Notes under the pieces: generated by a model
Told to the model about the DNA's origin: nothing
Databases searched by the model: none
The model's input: only the letters and a program-made list of their open reading frames with translations
In this document: positions 23,575 to 30,551 of the stretch, in pieces
How positions within the stretch are numbered: the first letter of the stretch is position 1
Layout: the number at the start of each line of letters is the position of its first letter
Program-made: the position numbers and the translations under genes
Assembly (NCBI GenBank): GCA_021736185.1
Contig: JAIPGJ010000018.1
Span: 1-33,181, forward strand
Origin: Fidelibacterota bacterium
Lineage (GTDB): Bacteria; Fidelibacterota; UBA8477; JABMPR01
Direction: 5' to 3'
DNA length: 33,181 nt

Positions 23575-25758
23575 TTGATTTTCAAAGTACCCGTCCGATT
23601 ACTTTCTGTCTGTGTCTTCATATTTCTGGTCTCTGGGCTTTTTGCCCAAGAATCTGCCGAAATAGACAGCCTTAAAAAAATACTGCGCAGTACCACAGAA
23701 GGTGAGACTGTTGACTTGATGAATCAACTTGCTGAGGCACATGCCGGCAAAGAGTGGGACAAGAGTCAACGTTATGCAAATCTCGCTTTGGACTTAGCGA
23801 CCTCGCTTCAAGACCAATATGGTCAGGCTGTTGCTCATACTAATCTAGCGCTCTATTATATCCAGCAGGCCAATTACCGGGAAGCCCTCGATCATGCAAC
23901 GCTGGCGCTGAATACTTTCGAATCTCTCTCTGATGACTATCAAATTGCCGTAACCCTCCGAACCATTGGTCGTACATACAGCTTGCTCAATCAAAGTGAC
24001 CAAAGTCTTGATTACTTTTTGAGATCGTTGATGATATTCGAAGATATCGAGAAAGAGGAAGAAGTTGCCGAAACCGTTTTAATGATTGGTGACGTTTTCT
24101 CACAATGGGGTCAGACAGAAAAGGCTCTCAGATTTTTCGAACGGTCCCTCAGCATCCATGAAGCACTGGGCGATCATAAAGGCGTCTTGTTGAGTGAAAA
24201 CAAACTGGCCCAATCGCTCATGACCCTTCGCCGGTTTGATGAGGCGAAGGAACATTTGGAGCGCGGCGTTGAAATTGCCGAGAAAAATGATGCCTACAAG
24301 CTACTGGCTAACCTTTATACAAGTCTAGGTGAATTGCATTACCATCAATTACAACTTGCTGCGGCCCAGAATTATTTTCTGGAAGCGCTGGAGATGAAAC
24401 GAATCATTGGAGACCCAGGCGATATTGCCGTGGCTCTAAGTGATGTGGCCAGAGTATATCAGGAGTCCGGTGAAACTGACAGGGCTATCTCTTACTATGA
24501 GGAAGGTCAGCAGCTTGCTGAATCCGCAGGGCAAAATGCCATCTCAGCCGAGATATATCTGCAGATGGGTGAACTCTACATGCAGGAGGCGGATCAGACT
24601 AAAGCGATTGAGGCCTTCTTGGCAGGGCTGAACATCGCCCAAAAGATTCAAGATTACCTCACCATCGAAAGAGCAGATCATCTCCTTACCGCAGCGTATT
24701 CCAGGTTTGGCCAAGCGGATAAGGCCCTTGTCTATCAACAGAATCTTCAGCTTACTCGGGATGAAATAAACCGGCAACAGAGTAATCGGCGAGTTGCTGA
24801 GCTTGAAATTCGCTATGAGTTGGATAAACGCGATAGAGAACTGGATGAGCTGAAGGGTGAAGCCTTCATTAAGGAAATTGAATACCAGAGAACCTTTACG
24901 GTGATGTGGGTTATTTTTGGGTTTTCAAGTGCTATTTTGATCCTGATTCTGGCCTTTGTTTTCTATCGAGCCCGCTTTATTAGGAGAACTGAGCAGGAAA
25001 AAATGGAGCAGGCCCTGAGAATCAAGGCTGATTTTACAGCCATGCTGGTTCACGATCTCAAGAGTCCGTTAACCTCCGTTTTTGGCTTTGCAGAATTACT
25101 AAAAATGGGTGAGAAACCCTATGATCGTATCAAAGAAATTGCCACAACTATTCGCAAAACCAGTCAAAAGATGCTTCAACTTGTGAATGAAATGCTTGAT
25201 CTCTCCAAATTTGAAGCCGGGAAGATGGTGCTCAATAAAACGAACACTCCGCTGAAGCCCATTATCAGAACATCTATCGAAATGTTGAGCCCTGTCGCTG
25301 ACCAAAATGAAACCGAAGTCAGCTTTGCAGGAGTAGATGGACTACCTTCCTGTTACTGCGATCCACTTAAAATTGAACAAGTGATCACCAATTTTATTGG
25401 GAACGCCATTGAACACACCCCCAAGGGGACAAAAATTAAAGTTGCCCTCCAGGAGATAAAAAAGAATGGGGAACCCTTCCTCTATTTCTCAGTTACTGAC
25501 GACGGCCCTGGAGTTGATAAAGACCAACAGGATAAAATTTTCGATAAATATGCCCAATTAAGTTCACGGAAAACTGCCAAGGGTCTGGGATCAGGTCTGG
25601 GATTAGCAGTGTCGCAAATGACTATTGAACAACATGGTGGACAAGTGGGCTATAAAGATGCTGAGCCCGTTGGCAGTATTTTTTATTTTACACTTCCCAT
25701 TAAAAATCAAGAGATACCTAAAGTTCAGCCATCGAAATCTGTATCGGCTCAAGCCTGA
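23575..25758 (+). CDS. TPR sensor histidine kinase
   Basis: This is a sensor kinase of about 727 residues; numbering below counts from the GTG at 23569. A signal peptide (VCVFIFLVSGLFAQ, to about 27) is followed by a periplasmic sensor made of six to eight TPR units (about 50-400; for example YREALDHATLAL, TEKALRFFERSLSIHEALG and TDRAISYYEEG). A short coiled coil (about 405-435), one membrane helix (443-465) and the kinase core come next. The phosphorylated His495 is in VHDLKSPLTSVFGF, the N box is NFIGNAIEHTPKG (608-620), DDGPGVD is at 644-650 and the ATP-lid glycines are in GLGSGLGLAVSQ (672-682). No receiver domain is attached and no response regulator lies nearby. TTG at 23575 has GGAG 5 nt upstream, which I prefer; GTG 23569 is the alternative. 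Confidence 0.9.
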   Translation: MIFKVPVRLLSVCVFIFLVSGLFAQESAEIDSLKKILRSTTEGETVDLMNQLAEAHAGKEWDKSQRYANLALDLATSLQDQYGQAVAHTNLALYYIQQANYREALDHATLALNTFESLSDDYQIAVTLRTIGRTYSLLNQSDQSLDYFLRSLMIFEDIEKEEEVAETVLMIGDVFSQWGQTEKALRFFERSLSIHEALGDHKGVLLSENKLAQSLMTLRRFDEAKEHLERGVEIAEKNDAYKLLANLYTSLGELHYHQLQLAAAQNYFLEALEMKRIIGDPGDIAVALSDVARVYQESGETDRAISYYEEGQQLAESAGQNAISAEIYLQMGELYMQEADQTKAIEAFLAGLNIAQKIQDYLTIERADHLLTAAYSRFGQADKALVYQQNLQLTRDEINRQQSNRRVAELEIRYELDKRDRELDELKGEAFIKEIEYQRTFTVMWVIFGFSSAILILILAFVFYRARFIRRTEQEKMEQALRIKADFTAMLVHDLKSPLTSVFGFAELLKMGEKPYDRIKEIATTIRKTSQKMLQLVNEMLDLSKFEAGKMVLNKTNTPLKPIIRTSIEMLSPVADQNETEVSFAGVDGLPSCYCDPLKIEQVITNFIGNAIEHTPKGTKIKVALQEIKKNGEPFLYFSVTDDGPGVDKDQQDKIFDKYAQLSSRKTAKGLGSGLGLAVSQMTIEQHGGQVGYKDAEPVGSIFYFTLPIKNQEIPKVQPSKSVSAQA

Positions 25759-25781
25759 GCTGAACCCTAACGTTTAATTGC

Positions 25782-26492
25782 ATGTCTGATTCTCCTGTTG
25801 AGTTTGGACCCCTCCGGCATAAATCCCGGGAATATGGCTTTAGCCCAAAAGGCTTAGCGCTGGAGGTTTTTGAACCATCTGCAGAACTGCCTGAGATTTT
25901 AGTGATGGGATCAATCCATGGAGATGAATCCCTCTCAACCGTTCTGCTATCAGAATGTCTACGCTCGATTCAGCCCTCTGAGTTGAAATCCGCAGTCATT
26001 CTTGCGGCTAACCCAGACGGAGTATTGGCAGGGACTCGTTGCAATTCCAGGGGTGTGGATCTGAATCGAAATTTTCCTACTGAAAATTGGTCTGCTGAGC
26101 CCGTGTATTATCGCAATCGACCTGGCAGCCCTCAGAATATTGCTCTGAGTCCTGGAGTAACGGCAGGCTCAGAAGCGGAAACCAAAGCGCTAATCAGCTT
26201 AATCAAAACCCTGAAACCCAGTCTTGTGGTATCGATTCATGGCTTTCTAGCCTGTATTGATGACCCGGATGCGTCACCTATTGCTGAGAATATCGCTGGG
26301 CGGAGCGGGATGGAATTAGTGCCAGATGTGGGTTACTCCACACCTGGATCTTTTGGTTCCTGGTGCAAGGAACAAAATATCCCCATTATTACCTATGAAC
26401 TCCCGTCTATGGGAATGACCGAACTGAAGCGTATCCACATTCCCATATTCAAAGATTTGATCACCGGTCATTACCATTCCCTGTTGAAATGA
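25782..26492 (+). CDS. mpaA: M14 zinc peptidase, MpaA-like murein peptide amidase
   Basis: This is a 236-residue zinc carboxypeptidase of the M14 fold. Zinc ligands are His46 and Glu49 in GSIHGDES and His153 in VSIHGF. Arg96 in DLNRNFPTENW binds the substrate carboxylate and Glu206 in ITYELPS is the general base. Its small size, lack of a signal peptide and the phrase GTRCNSRGVDLNRNFP fit MpaA, which splits the gamma-D-Glu to diaminopimelate bond of murein tripeptide in the cytoplasm. The next gene, 7 nt on, is a glutamate-racemase-like protein, and LdcA lies at 14451. This supports a murein recycling role. Other M14 members could be confused, so the symbol is tentative. Confidence 0.78.
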   Translation: MSDSPVEFGPLRHKSREYGFSPKGLALEVFEPSAELPEILVMGSIHGDESLSTVLLSECLRSIQPSELKSAVILAANPDGVLAGTRCNSRGVDLNRNFPTENWSAEPVYYRNRPGSPQNIALSPGVTAGSEAETKALISLIKTLKPSLVVSIHGFLACIDDPDASPIAENIAGRSGMELVPDVGYSTPGSFGSWCKEQNIPIITYELPSMGMTELKRIHIPIFKDLITGHYHSLLK

Positions 26493-26499
26493 TTTCTTG

Positions 26500-27378
26500 A
26501 TGCGCTGGATGATTACAGATTCAGGTTTAGGCGGCTTGTCCGTATGTGCAGGCTTGGAACAAGCACTCTCCAACAACAAGCAGGGAAGAGGCATTGAGTT
26601 GCTTTACATTAATGCGACACCCGATGATCGTATTGGCTACAATTCGCTAAAAACTCAACAGGAACGGATTCATCTGTTTGACCGCTTTTTGAAGGCGGCC
26701 TATTCGCGATACACACCCGATGAAATTGTCATCGCCTGCAACACACTGAGTGTCATCTATGAGGCAACTGATTTTGCCAGGCAAGCTAAATTGCAGGTGA
26801 AAGGTATTGTAGATGCAGGAGTATCCTTGTGCAATTCAAGTTTCGCAGAACATCCTGATTATCATCTGATCATCTTTGCTACAGAGACCACCACCGAAGC
26901 GGGTACTTATCCTCGTCTTATCTCAGCAGATCCATCTGTAGTCGTGGCCCAGGAATGTCCTGAACTGGCCCACGCCATTTCAAATGATGCAAGTGGAGAG
27001 GCCTGCAAAAAATTGTTGAAAATATATGTCAAAGAAGCAATGGATCACTTTCATCACAAGCCTCAACACGTTTTTGCTTTTCTGGGATGCACTCATTATG
27101 GGTATCAGGCGGAGATCTTTAAATCACTGATTGAGAAGCAGGGTTGCCAGTGCCAAATATTGAACCCTAATGATCTGCTGGTGGAGCAACTCGTTTCAAC
27201 GATCCCCAGCAGTACTTCAGTTGATGAGACACCTCTTAGCATAAGATTTGTGAGTCGATATGCCATCCCACAGGCTGAGATTGATTCAATGGAAAGTTAT
27301 CTTGAAGATACAGCACCGCTGACGCTGGCTGCCCTCCACGGCCAGATTGTCGTTCCTGATTTATTTAGCAGCATTTAA
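26500..27378 (+). CDS. Asp/Glu racemase family protein, glutamate racemase-like
   Basis: A 292-residue protein with two characteristic cysteines: VIACNTLSVIYE (about 77-88) and FLGCTHYGYQ (about 193-202). These are the two proton-transfer residues of cofactor-independent glutamate racemase (MurI), which supplies D-glutamate for peptidoglycan. The N-terminus MRWMITDSGLGGLSVC matches the D-S-G-x-GG motif. In place of the usual PYG, this protein reads RIGYNSLKTQQERI, so it is divergent and may act on another acid. The start is ATG 26500 (a TTG at 26497 is adjacent). It follows the MpaA-like gene by 7 nt, in line with reuse of murein peptides. Confidence 0.77.
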   Translation: MRWMITDSGLGGLSVCAGLEQALSNNKQGRGIELLYINATPDDRIGYNSLKTQQERIHLFDRFLKAAYSRYTPDEIVIACNTLSVIYEATDFARQAKLQVKGIVDAGVSLCNSSFAEHPDYHLIIFATETTTEAGTYPRLISADPSVVVAQECPELAHAISNDASGEACKKLLKIYVKEAMDHFHHKPQHVFAFLGCTHYGYQAEIFKSLIEKQGCQCQILNPNDLLVEQLVSTIPSSTSVDETPLSIRFVSRYAIPQAEIDSMESYLEDTAPLTLAALHGQIVVPDLFSSI

Positions 27379-27414
27379 CTCTCCCTCCCAAAATGACTCC
27401 TGGCGTATATCACG

Positions 27415-27434
27415 ATGATATGAGGACATATCAT
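27415..27434. repeat. 20-bp palindrome (operator-like)
   Basis: ATGATATG (27415-27422) and CATATCAT (27427-27434) form a perfect 8-bp inverted repeat around AGGA. It lies about 35 nt after the racemase-like gene and about 190 nt before the VNG-repeat lipoprotein. It has no T-run, so a protein-binding site is as likely as a terminator. Confidence 0.45.
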
Positions 27435-27627
27435 TATGATGACCATCAGACCTGTTTTTACCCCTCACACCGTATAAATAAATATAATTAAGTACAATAA
27501 AAACATCATTATAAGCATTACGCTATAGAATATGGCATAGCGCTTGGATATACAAAATTACCATGTTGAAAGATTTATATAATGCAGTTTGGGAAAGCTT
27601 GGGAAAATGAACCGGGAGATAAGACTT

Positions 27628-28326
27628 ATGAAACACACAGCATTAGTGGCTTTGGCAACGCTTATCATGGCCTGCGGTGGCATGTCGGATACACACATTA
27701 ATAAGGATATTAACGTCCCTGATGGAGCACATGCCAAGGGAAGCTTCCGCTCAGTAAATGGCTCAGTTACCGTTGGCAATGAAGCCATCGTGGAAGGTAG
27801 CTGTACCACAGTGAATGGTGCTATCGCCATTGGCGAGAACAGTGAAGTTGGAGAGCTGTCTTGTGTGAATGGAAGCATCAGTGTGGACCGAAATTCAACA
27901 GCCCGTGAGATCGCTTGTGTTAATGGTTCCATTAGCCTGGGTGCAGAGGCGAAAATTGATGGTGATGTCTCTACAGTCAACGGAGAAATCCGCTGTAAGA
28001 GTTTTGTTAATATTGCTGGTGATCTGGAGACGGTGAATGGTGATATAAAAGTGACCGAAACCAGGATCGTTGGTAACGTGGGTACTGTAAATGGAGATGT
28101 GACCCTGCTCGAGAAGAGCATTGTCGACGGGGATATTATCATCGATCGTGATCATAAAAAACCCAATAACAAAGAATACAAAAAATTAGTCATTACTATT
28201 GACGGTAAGTCGAAGGTAAAGGGCAATATTGAAGTTAGAGGCGATGAACCGAATGTAATGGTGATCCTCGCAGGTGGCGGCGAAGTCCTGGGAGAAATCA
28301 TCAATGCTGAGGTCGTCCGCAAATAA
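27628..28326 (+). CDS. lipoprotein with seven VNG beta-solenoid repeats
   Basis: A 232-residue lipoprotein: MKHTALVALATLIMAC, lipobox Cys16, then GGMSDTHINKDINV. The body is a regular repeat in which VNG recurs at residues 43, 62, 80, 98, 117, 136 and 154, each 18 or 19 residues apart, with the pattern (T/C/S)VNG(S/A/E/D)(I/V). Each turn offers alternating hydrophobic strands (IAIGENSEVGEL, ISVDRNSTAREI), as expected of a small beta-solenoid like bactofilins or DUF4097-type repeats. The last third (170-232) is different: KKLVITIDGKSKVKGNIEVRG. The start at 27628 is fixed by GGGAG 9 nt before it; the upstream in-frame ATG at 27589 is less likely. Outer-membrane location is suggested by the lipobox. 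Its function is unknown. Confidence 0.75.
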   Translation: MKHTALVALATLIMACGGMSDTHINKDINVPDGAHAKGSFRSVNGSVTVGNEAIVEGSCTTVNGAIAIGENSEVGELSCVNGSISVDRNSTAREIACVNGSISLGAEAKIDGDVSTVNGEIRCKSFVNIAGDLETVNGDIKVTETRIVGNVGTVNGDVTLLEKSIVDGDIIIDRDHKKPNNKEYKKLVITIDGKSKVKGNIEVRGDEPNVMVILAGGGEVLGEIINAEVVRK

Positions 28327-28349
28327 CAGAACCCCAAAGTGGGTGTCAT

Positions 28350-28379
28350 ACAATGAAGGGCTTTCGGGCCCTTTGTTGT
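28350..28379 (+). terminator. hairpin after the VNG lipoprotein
   Basis: AAGGGC and GCCCTT enclose TTTCGG, extended by ACAA and TTGT after a two-base mismatch. It lies 23 nt after the stop codon. There is no long T-run, so it may act as an RNA-stabilising hairpin rather than a strong terminator. Confidence 0.5.
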
Positions 28380-28420
28380 ATCAACTAATAATTACCGGAG
28401 CTCTCGCGCGTCGAACAACC

Positions 28421-28452
28421 AGGTACAAAGCTGATTTTATCGCTTTGTACCT
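28421..28452. repeat. perfect 11-bp inverted repeat in the 28327-28549 gap
   Basis: AGGTACAAAGC (28421-28431) and GCTTTGTACCT (28442-28452) pair fully, and the 10-nt loop TGATTTTATC can add three more pairs (GAT with ATC). No T-run follows on either strand, so it is not a typical terminator. It lies about 45 nt before the predicted promoter of the next gene. Confidence 0.7.
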
Positions 28453-28497
28453 CCCTATAGTCCATCCCCCCTCATTCTCAGCCTGAATCATTCCCGT

Positions 28498-28525
28498 TTG
28501 CCACAGCCTGGATTTATGCTATCCT
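28498..28525 (+). promoter_or_regulatory. extended -10 promoter for the class IV aminotransferase operon
   Basis: TTGCCA (28498-28503), a 16-nt spacer and TATCCT (28520-28525) preceded by TGC, an extended -10. GGAG at 28535 and the ATG at 28550 follow. Confidence 0.45.
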
Positions 28526-28549
28526 ACACGCTATGGAGACTTTGACACA

Positions 28550-29389
28550 ATGCTAATTTACTCTAATGGTATCTGGGTTGAGGCTGAACATGCGGTGGTG
28601 CCATTTAACGACCTGGGATTTCTGTATGGAGACAGTCTCTTTGAGACCGTTCGGGTCAATCATGGAAAGCCTTTCCGCCTGGAAAAGCATCTGGAGCGGA
28701 TGCAAAGCGGTATGGATACCATCCATATGGCAGGTGGCACCTTACTGGCAGAAATACCGGAAATTTTGGAATCATATATTTCCAAAAACCAGGTGGACAG
28801 TGTCCTGGCCCGTATCATCATCACTCGCGGAATAAGTAAAGGGTCACCCTGGAAATCAGAATCAACTCCAGCCATGTATGTAAGTTCTCGTCCCATCGCC
28901 GCACCAGAACAGTGGCCGGTAAAAGTCATCTTTCTGGAAGAAAAAAAATACCCCATCCTGCGTTTTCACCCCGCCATCAAATCAGGCAACTATTTGGGCA
29001 ATATGTTGGCAAAAAAAGATGCTGAGGAAGCGGGCGCTTTTGAACCGGTGTTTGTGAATCGAGATGGTTATGTGACGGAATGCGCTATCCGAAATGTCTT
29101 CTTTATTAAGGATAATATTTTACTGACGCCGTCCCTTGAATTGGGTGTGCTGCCAGGAGTTATCAGGGATACCATCATGGAGTTGGCAGAAAAACGCCAA
29201 CTTAAAGTTCAGGAATCTCTCATTAAAAAGGACGATGTGGAGGCCATGGATGAAGCCTTTATCTCCAGTACCGGTGTGGGCGTTCTCCCCGTAACCTGGG
29301 AGGGCTTCCAGTCAAACTACACCCACAGTCAGATCCTCAGAGAGGATTTACATAAGCTTTTTGAATCAGGAGAATCCAATGTCACATAA
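28550..29389 (+). CDS. class IV PLP aminotransferase (BCAT / ADC lyase group)
   Basis: A 279-residue pyridoxal-phosphate enzyme. DLGFLYGDSLFETVRVNHGK (about 21-40) is the phosphate and substrate region shared by branched-chain aminotransferase, D-amino acid aminotransferase and 4-amino-4-deoxychorismate lyase. The cofactor lysine is Lys144 in FHPAIKSGNYLGNM. Glu177 in VTECAIRNVFF binds the PLP ring nitrogen, and ISSTGVGVLPVTW closes the site. Its size and the FETVR phrase favour a PabC-like lyase or D-amino acid aminotransferase, but the sequence alone does not decide. The ATG at 28550 has GGAG about 11 nt upstream. The methyltransferase start lies inside its last codons (11-nt overlap), so the pair is coupled. 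Confidence 0.87.
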   Translation: MLIYSNGIWVEAEHAVVPFNDLGFLYGDSLFETVRVNHGKPFRLEKHLERMQSGMDTIHMAGGTLLAEIPEILESYISKNQVDSVLARIIITRGISKGSPWKSESTPAMYVSSRPIAAPEQWPVKVIFLEEKKYPILRFHPAIKSGNYLGNMLAKKDAEEAGAFEPVFVNRDGYVTECAIRNVFFIKDNILLTPSLELGVLPGVIRDTIMELAEKRQLKVQESLIKKDDVEAMDEAFISSTGVGVLPVTWEGFQSNYTHSQILREDLHKLFESGESNVT

Positions 29390-29951
29390 AAAATTTGACC
29401 CCAGTCGCGCAGAGAGACTGCTTGCACCTGAACGTTACCATGAATTGAAACCAGATATTTTGCTCCAAAGATTAGGCGTTCGGCCTGGAAGCACTATTCT
29501 TGATCTGGGCTGCGGCAATGGCTTTTTTACCTTGCCTGCAGCAGCAGCCATGGGTGACGGAATGGTGATTGCTGCCGACATGTCCGATGACATGCTGAGT
29601 CTGCTGAAACAGCGCCTCACGCCAGACAATATTCAGATTCTGAAGGTAGAAGAAGTAAAAATGGATATCGATGCCGGATCCGTCGATGCCGCTGTACTCA
29701 TTGCTCTTTATCATGAATTCAAATCACCACTGGACAATCTTGCGGAAATCAAACGTGTCCTGAAAGCCCATGGCAAACTCCTTATCCTGGACTGGGATCC
29801 ACAGTCTGAAAAAGAGCGCGGACCAGCAAAAGTTCATCGTGTTAGGAAAGAAAAGGCACTTGATGACCTGAAAGCATCTGGTTTCAAAGTGGAGTCCCAT
29901 GAGAACTATACACCTGATATGTGGATGATCATCGCTCACTCAAAAAATTAG
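29379..29951 (+). CDS. class I SAM-dependent methyltransferase
   Basis: A 190-residue soluble methyltransferase: ILDLGCGNGFFTLPAAAAMG (motif I, AdoMet-binding), VIAADMSDDMLSLLKQRL (acidic end of strand 2), VDAAVLIALYHEFKSPLDNL (motif IV region) and HGKLLILDWDPQSEKERG (motif VI). It belongs to the broad UbiE/Methyltransf_11 group. The substrate is not visible. The start at 29379 has GGAG close upstream, inside the aminotransferase gene; an earlier in-frame ATG at 29361 would add six residues. The CpcT-like gene follows after 24 nt. Confidence 0.87.
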   Translation: MSHKKFDPSRAERLLAPERYHELKPDILLQRLGVRPGSTILDLGCGNGFFTLPAAAAMGDGMVIAADMSDDMLSLLKQRLTPDNIQILKVEEVKMDIDAGSVDAAVLIALYHEFKSPLDNLAEIKRVLKAHGKLLILDWDPQSEKERGPAKVHRVRKEKALDDLKASGFKVESHENYTPDMWMIIAHSKN

Positions 29952-29962
29952 TCACTTCGCTT

Positions 29963-29970
29963 AAGGGGGG
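29963..29970 (+). promoter_or_regulatory. ribosome binding site for the CpcT-like gene
   Basis: AAGGGGGG lies 5 nt before the ATG at 29976. The GTG at 29970 overlaps this site, so 29976 is the better start. Confidence 0.6.
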
Positions 29971-29975
29971 TGAGG

Positions 29976-30551
29976 ATGAAAAAATTAAATCTCTATTACA
30001 TCGTCAGTATCATCACCCTGGCATTTATGATGTTTATTCTCTTTCGCACTTTACAGGTCACCGGTTGGTTCGAAGCACATCACGGCAAGAGTCCTGCTGA
30101 ACGGGTGCAACAACTTTATACCGGGGATTATCGTCTCAAATCACTTGAAGATGATCTGCCCCAGCGAAAAGTAACAGTGGAAGCCAACCAGCAAGCTGGT
30201 GATACTGATCAGTTCATCATTCTCTTGGATTCATTGCCGAGCTATCTCGTCAAGATCAGTGATTTTGAGGATGAACAAATACTGGTTGAACTTTATCGTT
30301 TTGATTCATCAGCTACTCCATGGCGCATGGAGGGGTGTGAATTGCTTTTAACAGAAGACGATGCAGAAAATTTCAGAGGAAGTACAATCGGTGATTTTTG
30401 TGGGCTCAAGGAGCAGTCCTCTGAGTATCTTGCACTGGATCTATTACTTAGCGGTCCCATCGTGTCACTGGAAGTTCAGACACGGTTGCTCCATCAGGCA
30501 GACAGCCTGGATGAGAAGAAATATTTGTTAGAGAGGATAGATTCATGGTAG
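29976..30551 (+). CDS. membrane-anchored protein, distant CpcT/CpeT-like
   Basis: A 191-residue protein with one N-terminal membrane helix (LNLYYIVSIITLAFMMFILF, about 3-22) and no cleavage site, so it is probably anchored in the inner membrane. The rest has QQLYTGDYRLKSLE, VELYRFDSSATPWRMEGCEL and FRGSTIGDFCGL. The EGC and GSTIGDFC features recall the conserved EGC and GTxGxxC of the CpcT/CpeT chromophore lyase family. Cyanobacterial members attach bilins; bacteria without phycobilisomes have relatives of unknown function. Here the family link is weak and the two Cys (EGC, FCGL) may form a disulfide. It overlaps the tgt start by 7 nt, so it should be co-translated with tgt. Confidence 0.5.
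   Translation: MKKLNLYYIVSIITLAFMMFILFRTLQVTGWFEAHHGKSPAERVQQLYTGDYRLKSLEDDLPQRKVTVEANQQAGDTDQFIILLDSLPSYLVKISDFEDEQILVELYRFDSSATPWRMEGCELLLTEDDAENFRGSTIGDFCGLKEQSSEYLALDLLLSGPIVSLEVQTRLLHQADSLDEKKYLLERIDSW

Noticed and set aside
27558-28142. 194-residue open frame on the minus strand over the VNG lipoprotein
   Set aside because: It arises because the sense repeats give a repetitive antisense frame (many Pro, Phe, Ser and Thr). The plus-strand gene has a signal peptide and a ribosome binding site.
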